The notes under the pieces were generated by a model that saw nothing but the letters and a program-made list of their open reading frames with translations, was not told the DNA's origin and searched no databases. DNA of 6,791 bases from SZUA-229 sp041589175. GTDB taxonomy: Bacteria; Pseudomonadota; Gammaproteobacteria; SZUA-229. Shown in pieces: positions 1-4,955 of the stretch; position 1 is the stretch's first letter; each line of letters opens with the position of its first letter. Where the stretch lies: the NCBI GenBank assembly GCA_041589175.1, contig JBFHWF010000093.1, forward strand, positions 1-6,791. The letters run 5' to 3'. The translations under genes were made by a program, and so were the position numbers.

Positions 1-616
1 AGCGCATGAATGGCTGTGAGTTGATGTTCTCGTCATCTTTAGTCAGGTCAAGACCACCGCGCAGACATTCGTATACCGCACGACCGTAGTTCTTCGCAGA
101 CAGACCCAGCTTAGGCTTGATAGTACAACCCAGCAGAGGACGACCATACTTGTTCAGACGGTCACGCTCTAACTGGATACCAGCTGGTGGACCACCACAC
201 GTCTTGATGTACGCGATTGGGAAACGGATATCTTCCAGACGCAGAGAGCGCAGTGCTTTAAAGCCGAATACGTTACCAACCAGTGAAGTCAGTACGTTTA
301 CAACAGAACCTTCTTCGAACAGATCCAGTGGGTACGCAATGAATGTATAGAACGCATCTGGGTCACCAGGTACGTCTTCGATGCGATATGCACGACCCTT
401 GTAGAACTCAAGGTCAGTCAGGTACTCAGACCATACAGTCGACCATGTACCAGTTGAAGATTCAGCAGCTACAGCAGCAGCAACCTCTTCACGGGGCACA
501 CCAGCCTGACCGATAACCTTGAAACAGGCCAAAAGGTCAGTATCGAGTGGCACGTAATCCGGTGTCCAGTACTTATCGCGGTATTCTTTTACACCCGCTT
601 GGTAGGTGTTGCTCAT
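1..616 (-). CDS. cbbL: RuBisCO large subunit, form IA, N-terminal part (runs off left edge)
   Basis: Ribulose-1,5-bisphosphate carboxylase/oxygenase large subunit, which fixes CO2 onto RuBP in the Calvin cycle and here is probably packed in an alpha-carboxysome. The first 205 of about 470 residues are present: the N-terminal alpha/beta domain and the start of the TIM barrel. Visible active-site positions (spinach numbers in brackets): Glu52 (60), Thr57-Trp58 (65-66), Asn115 (123), the KPK motif with Lys167 (175) and Lys169 (177), the carbamylated Lys193 (201), and metal ligands Asp195 and Glu196 (203, 204). The sequence matches carboxysomal form IA enzymes almost continuously, and the nearby csoS1D supports the IAc subtype. 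One small difference is Leu191 before TKDDE, where most relatives I recall have Phe. The ATG start at 616 has a strong Shine-Dalgarno 6 nt upstream. Codon use (GGT, CTG, AAC, CGT) looks biased as in a highly expressed gene. The 3' part and cbbS lie outside the window. Confidence 0.97.
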   Translation of the reverse strand, partial: MSNTYQAGVKEYRDKYWTPDYVPLDTDLLACFKVIGQAGVPREEVAAAVAAESSTGTWSTVWSEYLTDLEFYKGRAYRIEDVPGDPDAFYTFIAYPLDLFEEGSVVNVLTSLVGNVFGFKALRSLRLEDIRFPIAYIKTCGGPPAGIQLERDRLNKYGRPLLGCTIKPKLGLSAKNYGRAVYECLRGGLDLTKDDENINSQPFMR

Positions 617-918
617 TGTGAGCCCTCCTGTTTCGTTTTAACTAAAAATTTGTTGGTTAACTTTTCAAACCTGGATCGCATCTTAGGCCAATGGCAAGGA
701 ATAGATCCAATTGATATTTTTATGAGAATGCATAGGCAGGAATCTATATGTTCATTTAACACGCAATAAATAAGATATAAATTTCTGATTTCTTTTACGA
801 AACTACCCGGCACCTCATAATAAAAAATGGGTTAGTTAGTATTATTCGCCTTCTGGCCCAGAGGCCCTGCAGCGAAATTTGCCTATTATGTATGCAGGCG
901 AAGCAAGAATCAACGAGC
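617..918 (-). other. Long leader / promoter region between Nudix gene and cbbL
   Basis: A 302-nt stretch with no convincing gene. It is AT-rich in its cbbL-proximal two thirds. Apart from the ribosome binding site I see: a CCTGCA/TGCAGG inverted repeat near 869-899 just after the Nudix stop, a GGCC-N4-GGCC element next to it, and a TTAAC-N13-GTTAA dyad at 638-660 just upstream of the ribosome binding site. AT-rich TNA-N8-TNA pairs that could fit a CbbR (LysR-type) site occur near 767-780, but such short patterns arise easily in AT-rich DNA. I could not identify a convincing -35/-10 pair. The length suggests that cbbL has its own promoter besides any read-through from csoS1D. Confidence 0.45.
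623..629 (-). promoter_or_regulatory. Strong ribosome binding site of cbbL
   Basis: On the minus strand the sequence AGGAGGG lies 6 nt before the cbbL ATG. It is the best Shine-Dalgarno match in the window, fits a very highly expressed protein, and fixes the start codon at 616. Confidence 0.85.
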
Positions 919-1497
919 TTACTTTCTATGCGGATTAAAGGCATAGGCCGATCGCAAGTGACGCGTTTTCTCCAGCATACGATAAGTAGAACGATTACGG
1001 TTGTACCGAGAGAGCTCGTACAGGCTAACCCACAACACCTGATGAGACTCATCATTTCCCGGCACAGGCAAACTATCATCCACTTCTATTAAAAAGCGGA
1101 TATCGATGTGCTCATGCGCTGGCTCATTACCATGAGCGGGTATCGCATGAATATCCACATCAAAAACCTCCGGATGCAGCAATGTTATCTGTGATGGCTG
1201 CAAACCGGTTTCTTCCAGTGTTTCCTTAATTGCCACACCCAGCACATCGGACTCACCATCCGCATGACCACCTGGCTGAAACCACTGATTTAACTTCTTG
1301 TGGTGCAACATCAGCACCTTTTCGCGATCTGGGCTAACCACCCAGGCAGAGCCGGTCACATGGGCCGGATGCAGCTCGCGATAGAACACATCTTCGTTGT
1401 GTTCTATATATTCGATAGCTTTTCTGACAAAACCACACTCGTCCATAAAGCGTGTCTTGTACTGTCTAAGTAACCCCAGCAATTCCAGGCGATGCAT
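919..1497 (-). CDS. Nudix hydrolase in carboxysome locus
   Basis: A 192-residue Nudix-fold pyrophosphohydrolase. These enzymes cleave nucleoside diphosphates linked to another group, with Mg2+ or Mn2+. The Nudix box spans about residues 76-99, starting PGGHADGE and ending KETLEETGL. The metal-binding glutamates Glu92, Glu95 and Glu96 are present; Lys91 replaces the usual Arg, and Ser83 sits where the first Glu of the consensus would fall. Around it is the pattern of a common proteobacterial subfamily: an N-terminal helical stretch (1-40), HVTGSAWVV before the box, a His-rich segment (128-130) leading into IDIRFLIE, and a C-terminal TYRMLEK helix. The substrate cannot be read from the sequence. 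It starts 2 nt after the csoS1D stop, with GGGGA 7 nt before the ATG, so the two genes are very probably co-transcribed and translationally coupled. It lies between csoS1D and cbbL, which suggests a role linked to carboxysome or Calvin-cycle metabolism; that is inference. Confidence 0.9.
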   Translation of the reverse strand: MHRLELLGLLRQYKTRFMDECGFVRKAIEYIEHNEDVFYRELHPAHVTGSAWVVSPDREKVLMLHHKKLNQWFQPGGHADGESDVLGVAIKETLEETGLQPSQITLLHPEVFDVDIHAIPAHGNEPAHEHIDIRFLIEVDDSLPVPGNDESHQVLWVSLYELSRYNRNRSTYRMLEKTRHLRSAYAFNPHRK

Positions 1498-1499
1498 GA

Positions 1500-2117
1500 C
1501 TACATCCCCGTCGACGGATTCTGCACAGCATATATAGCAGCCTGTGCCGCTTCTTCCACATCTGCCTCACGACCGGATATCGTCAGACGCCCATAAGCAC
1601 CTACTGCACGCACATCAACCAATGTGATATTCGCCGCTTTTTCTGCCTGGTTCGCAGCATAGACGATATAACCCGCTGGATCCGTTTCCAGTATGAACAT
1701 GCTTTCACCCGGCAAGATCATAGACCCACCGCGGTGCTGCCGGTTAATTAGCACTGCATGATCAGAGGTTATGCCACGAATAATTTCCTGCCACTCGATC
1801 CTGCATTCCTCTCGATCATGGACATCTGCCTGCATACCATTTAGCAGAATACGGCCCGCTTCGGTCACATCACTCTGATCGCGATGATGCACAACCATCG
1901 AACCATAGGCTCGCTCAACAATCTGCTGAGTTAGTTTGACCTGACTGGCCTTGAGCGCAATATCGGTGACACGGTGTATTGCCATCCCCGGCCTGACCTC
2001 AACCCACAGACAGGCATCACCGGGCACAGGGGGGAAGCCCTGTGACACAGATGCCATATACTCTGCTAACTGCGGCTGCAGTGAGTCGATGTAGACATAT
2101 GTCTTAAGTTTTACCAT
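1500..2117 (-). CDS. csoS1D: CsoS1D, tandem-BMC-domain alpha-carboxysome shell protein
   Basis: A 205-residue shell protein with two bacterial microcompartment domains (about 1-100 and 105-200). In this family the domains are circularly permuted and form trimers that are pseudohexagonal shell tiles with a large, gated central pore, and the trimers can stack face to face. The sequence tracks cyanobacterial CsoS1D closely, including DSLQPQLAEYM, HRVTDIALKAS, DHAVLINRQ, MFILETDPAGY and the terminal VDVRAVGAYGRLTISG. The Glu68-Arg69 pair in IVERAYGS matches the two residues that line and gate the pore in the characterised Prochlorococcus protein. It lacks the N-terminal extension of roughly 50 residues that the Prochlorococcus protein carries; the ATG at 2117 is directly followed by the first BMC strand, so this looks like the true start, although the Shine-Dalgarno is weak. 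It is the first gene of the minus-strand group and is followed after 2 nt by the Nudix gene. The pore is thought to pass larger metabolites such as RuBP and 3-phosphoglycerate. Confidence 0.95.
   Translation of the reverse strand: MVKLKTYVYIDSLQPQLAEYMASVSQGFPPVPGDACLWVEVRPGMAIHRVTDIALKASQVKLTQQIVERAYGSMVVHHRDQSDVTEAGRILLNGMQADVHDREECRIEWQEIIRGITSDHAVLINRQHRGGSMILPGESMFILETDPAGYIVYAANQAEKAANITLVDVRAVGAYGRLTISGREADVEEAAQAAIYAVQNPSTGM
1505..1509 (-). promoter_or_regulatory. Ribosome binding site of the Nudix gene inside the csoS1D 3' end
   Basis: GGGGA on the minus strand, 7 nt before the ATG at 1497. It overlaps the last codons of csoS1D, which supports translational coupling of the two genes and fixes the Nudix start. 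Confidence 0.6.
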
Positions 2118-2136
2118 GCAAACCGTTCACTGTTAC

Positions 2137-2166
2137 GCGCCACACCTTTAATTAAAGGTGACGCGC
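2137..2166. promoter_or_regulatory. 30-bp interrupted palindrome just upstream of csoS1D
   Basis: CACCTTTAATTAAAGGTG at 2143-2160 is a perfect 18-bp palindrome. GCGC arms at 2137-2140 and 2163-2166 extend the symmetry on both sides after two mismatched pairs. A further GCGC at 2169-2172 makes GCGCTAGCGC a second, overlapping palindrome, so two alternative pairings exist. It lies 20-49 nt before the csoS1D ATG. It could be an operator for a dimeric repressor or, in RNA, a leader hairpin. The binding protein is unknown. Confidence 0.6.
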
Positions 2167-2204
2167 TAGCGCAACCTGATAGTCACGCTGAAAATTCTGT
2201 TTAA

Positions 2205-2223
2205 TTAAGAGAGTGAAGCTTAA
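2205..2223. promoter_or_regulatory. TTAAG-N9-CTTAA dyad
   Basis: A 5-bp inverted repeat with a 9-nt spacer, in the style of sites bound by dimeric regulators. It overlaps a second copy of the TTTAATTAA core (2200-2208) that also forms the centre of the palindrome at 2143-2160. The regulator is not identifiable, and short AT-rich dyads can arise by chance. Confidence 0.3.
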
Positions 2224-2266
2224 GAAACGCACTGCCTATATGCAAATAAATAAAAACTTGAACATT

Positions 2267-2284
2267 GATAGATAATTATCTATC
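2267..2284. promoter_or_regulatory. Perfect 18-bp palindrome, candidate operator
   Basis: GATAGATAATTATCTATC reads identically on both strands with no spacer. It lies 150 bp from the csoS1D start and 400 bp from the SulP start, so it could serve the csoS1D promoter. A spacerless palindrome this long is expected only rarely by chance in a window of this size. It is AT-rich; no regulator family is clearly implied. Confidence 0.5.
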
Positions 2285-2559
2285 TCTTGTCACACAGACA
2301 CTGAAACGTCCTGAACCACCCGACACCCCGTTAACATGCCAGCACGTGACAGAAGCAACATCATCAGGGAAGAGGGTGTCCGCTACTCGACAGGTACGGC
2401 TTGTCACAGTGTCAGATGACAACGACAGCAGAAAATACCTGTATGAGAAATCGCACGACATTCTACATTCAATAGCTGGCAAGTTGAAAGGCTTTTCTCG
2501 GCTCTTATATCGATCCAGCTTCTGGCAACTGTTATGGCAACCAGCCCATAGATAAACAT

Positions 2560-2568
2560 TGATATACT
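2560..2568 (+). promoter_or_regulatory. Extended -10 promoter for the SulP gene
   Basis: TGATATACT fits the extended -10 pattern TGnTATAAT with five of six matches in the hexamer. No good -35 lies at the usual distance, which extended -10 promoters tolerate. Transcription would start near 2575 and give a leader of about 110 nt containing the hairpin at 2601-2636. Confidence 0.45.
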
Positions 2569-2600
2569 AATTCAGCCCTATTCATCGACATTTATTAATG

Positions 2601-2636
2601 GGTTCCATATGCACAAGCAATTAGTCATATGGAGCC
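2601..2636 (+). promoter_or_regulatory. 11-bp stem-loop in the SulP gene leader
   Basis: GGTTCCATATG (2601-2611) pairs with CATATGGAGCC (2626-2636): ten Watson-Crick pairs and one G-U pair as RNA, with a 14-nt loop. It is downstream of the likely promoter and 47 nt before the start codon. There is no U-run after it, so it is not an ordinary terminator; it may be a protein-binding site or a leader structure affecting stability or translation. Confidence 0.5.
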
Positions 2637-2683
2637 GTCACAGGCATACTTCACGACACTTTAAACCATGAAACGCGGGGGCA

Positions 2684-4867
2684 ATGGCGCCTGCTACGTA
2701 TTCTATGAGCTCTCAAACACAAAACACACAGAAAAAGACAAGTTTAATCAATAACTTATTCCCGTTTCTGCGCTGGTTCCCACTAACTAAAAGTGGACTT
2801 AGAGCTGACTTCATTGCCGGCATTACCGTCGCACTTGTCCTGATTCCGCAGAGTATGGCTTATGCTCAGCTGGCTGGACTCCCTGTTGTTTATGGACTTT
2901 ACGCATCCTTTATACCCGTTATTGTCGCATCCCTGTGGGGCTCATCAAACCAGCTGCACACTGGCCCGGTTGCGATGCTGTCACTGATGTCCGCTGCAGC
3001 TCTCATGTCGTTTGCCACACCGGGAACCACTGACTTCATCCAGCTATCCATTATGCTTGCCCTGATGGTGGGTGTCTTACGTTTCGCACTGGGCGTATTT
3101 CGCCTCGGCGCAATCGTAAACCTGCTGTCCAGCCCGGTCATCGTCGGTTTCACCAATGCAGCGGCACTGATTATTGGCCTGTCCCAGCTCAGCAAGGTCA
3201 TTGGTGTTCCGTTCCCTCGCTCAGATTCATATCTTTCCGACCTGTGGAATGTACTGACTCAGGTCACAGAGGTTCACTGGATGACCCTGGCATTCTCCAT
3301 CGGTGCACTGGTTCTGATGCAGGGCTTACGTAAGATTTCATCAGCCATTCCAGGCGTCCTGATCGCGGTTGTTCTTGCCACGGTTATAAGCGCCGTTGTG
3401 GGTTTCGAAGAGAAGACCACGGTATCTCCTGCACAAATCCAGGACGTTCAAACCGTTGACACTATCAATACCTATGCCCAGACAAAAACAACTATTGCTG
3501 AACTGACGACCGCTATAGCAAATAACACACAACGCGCTCAGGCACTCGAAGAAACTAACGAACTGGAAAATATCAAGCAGGCTGAAGCATTGCGCGCAGA
3601 AGCCCATGTATTCCAGTACCAGCTCGATAAACTGAAATCTGAAAACAACGCACGTCGTATCGAATTGCACAGTATGACTCTACTTGCTGAAAGCAACAGC
3701 GAGTCTCTTACCTTATACCCTGGTAAATCTGTACCTGCAGGCGTAGAAACTACAGAAGAGACATGGCGTTTTAGCAGCATCGATGGCAACAATATTGAAC
3801 TTTCATCCGGTGGTGCAGTTGTTGGAAACATCCCACAGGGCCTGCCTGAGTTTAATGTACCAGAGATACGTCCCGATCTAATTCTTGCGTTGCTACCTGC
3901 AGCGCTGGTTATGGCCCTGATTGGCTTTATGGAAGCCACATCAATATCAAAAGCCATCGCCGCTACAACAGGTGAGCGCGTCGATACCAGCAAGGAACTT
4001 GTTGGTCAGGGTCTGGCAAATATTGCGGGTAGCTTCTTTGGCTCATACACGGTGAGTGGTTCTTTTTCACGCTCCGCTGTCGCCGCCAAGACAGGCGCCA
4101 AAACCGGTATCTTTGCGATTATCAGTGCACTCTCTGTTGTACTGGTTCTCTTATTCTTCACGTCATACCTCTACCATCTGCCGCAGGCCGTGCTGGCTGT
4201 GATCGTGATGATGGCCGTATTCAGCCTGATACGTATATCACCGCTGGTACACGCCTGGAAAGCCGACCGCGTAAGCGCCATCATTGGTGTAATCACATTC
4301 TTCGCAACACTGTTAATGGCACCTGCAATTGCTAATGGCATTCTACTGGGCGTTGTTCTAACTGTATTACACTTCCTGATTCGCACAATGAAACCGCGTG
4401 CAGAGGTTGTTAGTCGTAAATCCGATGGCACACTAGGTGGTATGACTGCACACCAGCTTGAGCCAATCAGTAAATATTTCGTTCCTCTACGTTTTGACGG
4501 CTCTCTTACCTTCATCAATGTTGCTTACTTCGAGGACATGATTCTGGAGGCACACTCCAAGTTCCCACAGGCCAAAACGATGCTAATCGTAGGTAGCGGA
4601 ATTAATGACATTGATGCTTCCGGCGAAGAAAAAATTCGCGAAATCGCAGAAAACCTAAAAGATTCTGGAGTACACCTCGCATTCAGCGGGCTTAAGCATC
4701 AGGTTTACAAGGTAATGAAAGATTGCGGACTGGTTGAAGAGCTGGGCCAGGATTCTTTCTTCAAGGACAAGGAAACCGCACTGAACACACTAGCTGAAAT
4801 CGAGCGTTTGCATAACCCTGCTAATGCGCCCGATTATGACGACGCAGAAAAAGCAAAAGCCAGCTAA
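2684..4867 (+). CDS. SulP-family anion transporter with STAS domain and large periplasmic insert, candidate bicarbonate importer
   Basis: A 727-residue inner-membrane transporter of the SulP/SLC26 family (14-helix UraA-type fold). The N-terminus is cytoplasmic; helices run from about residue 41 to 241 and from 396 to 568, and a cytoplasmic STAS domain occupies about 590-710 with the GINDIDASGEEKI core at 639-651. Family hallmarks are PQSMAYAQLAGLP (55-67), GNIPQGLP (381-388), GLANIAGSFFGS and SGSFSRSA. Typical members have about 550-600 residues; the excess is one insert, about 242-378, between helices 7 and 8. It begins with a Gln/Glu/Ala-rich stretch that should form a coiled coil (266-336) and ends in a beta-like segment. 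In helix 8, Glu417 replaces the Na+-binding Asp of cyanobacterial BicA, so Na+ coupling is uncertain. SulP proteins transport sulfate, bicarbonate or dicarboxylates; bicarbonate is favoured here only by the divergent carboxysome genes. GGGGG before the ATG is closer than ideal (2 nt); Met8 at 2705 is an alternative start without a ribosome binding site. Confidence 0.9.
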   Translation: MAPATYSMSSQTQNTQKKTSLINNLFPFLRWFPLTKSGLRADFIAGITVALVLIPQSMAYAQLAGLPVVYGLYASFIPVIVASLWGSSNQLHTGPVAMLSLMSAAALMSFATPGTTDFIQLSIMLALMVGVLRFALGVFRLGAIVNLLSSPVIVGFTNAAALIIGLSQLSKVIGVPFPRSDSYLSDLWNVLTQVTEVHWMTLAFSIGALVLMQGLRKISSAIPGVLIAVVLATVISAVVGFEEKTTVSPAQIQDVQTVDTINTYAQTKTTIAELTTAIANNTQRAQALEETNELENIKQAEALRAEAHVFQYQLDKLKSENNARRIELHSMTLLAESNSESLTLYPGKSVPAGVETTEETWRFSSIDGNNIELSSGGAVVGNIPQGLPEFNVPEIRPDLILALLPAALVMALIGFMEATSISKAIAATTGERVDTSKELVGQGLANIAGSFFGSYTVSGSFSRSAVAAKTGAKTGIFAIISALSVVLVLLFFTSYLYHLPQAVLAVIVMMAVFSLIRISPLVHAWKADRVSAIIGVITFFATLLMAPAIANGILLGVVLTVLHFLIRTMKPRAEVVSRKSDGTLGGMTAHQLEPISKYFVPLRFDGSLTFINVAYFEDMILEAHSKFPQAKTMLIVGSGINDIDASGEEKIREIAENLKDSGVHLAFSGLKHQVYKVMKDCGLVEELGQDSFFKDKETALNTLAEIERLHNPANAPDYDDAEKAKAS

Positions 4868-4882
4868 ACCGCCCCTGTATAC

Positions 4883-4908
4883 GCTCCCCGGAACGTTTTC
4901 CGGGGAGC
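4883..4908. terminator. Bidirectional hairpin terminator between the SulP gene and thyA
   Basis: GCTCCCCGGAA and TTCCGGGGAGC form a perfect 11-bp stem with a 4-nt CGTT loop. It lies 15 nt after the SulP stop and 47 nt beyond the thyA stop, between converging genes. No clean U-run follows on either strand, so efficiency is uncertain, but the position and strength of the stem favour a shared terminator. Confidence 0.75.
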
Positions 4909-4955
4909 TACATCCATCTATTCTTGCGTTTTAAACAATTATCAACTGATAGAAC

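Larger units (their letters stand above)
2118..2683. other. Divergent control region between csoS1D and the SulP gene, no convincing gene
   Basis: 566 bp separate two divergent genes. I find no credible coding sequence: the longest open frame (2265-2555, plus) starts with TTG inside a palindrome, has no ribosome binding site and resembles no family I know. The csoS1D side is AT-rich and dense in dyads (2137-2166, 2205-2223, 2267-2284). The middle (about 2285-2540) is more GC-balanced and shows only a weak TTGTCA-N10-TGACAA dyad at 2401-2422. The right side carries a likely promoter and a hairpin leader for the SulP gene. The region is probably regulatory for both directions, perhaps with a remnant of older coding sequence in the middle. 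Confidence 0.6.

Noticed and set aside
613..813. 66-codon open frame on the minus strand covering the cbbL leader
   Set aside because: It overlaps the cbbL ribosome binding site and start, has an odd Cys/Ile-rich composition and no recognisable homology; probably chance in AT-rich leader DNA.
2286..2408. 9-bp direct repeat CTTGTCACA at 2286-2294 and 2400-2408
   Set aside because: A repeat of this length in about 560 bp is expected by chance often enough, and it is not linked to any other element.
2265..2555. Open frame of 96 codons on the plus strand between csoS1D and the SulP gene
   Set aside because: It starts with TTG inside a perfect palindrome, has no ribosome binding site, resembles no family I know, and an equally plausible open frame lies opposite it at 2276-2482. 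More likely non-coding.
2668..2754. Short out-of-frame ORF (28 codons) overlapping the start of the SulP gene
   Set aside because: An ATG at 2668 opens a small overlapping frame that could act as a leader peptide, but it has no ribosome binding site or conserved feature that I can see.
3341..3993. Long minus-strand open frames inside the SulP gene
   Set aside because: They are antisense shadows of a clear SulP coding sequence, with no ribosome binding sites and no protein family resemblance.
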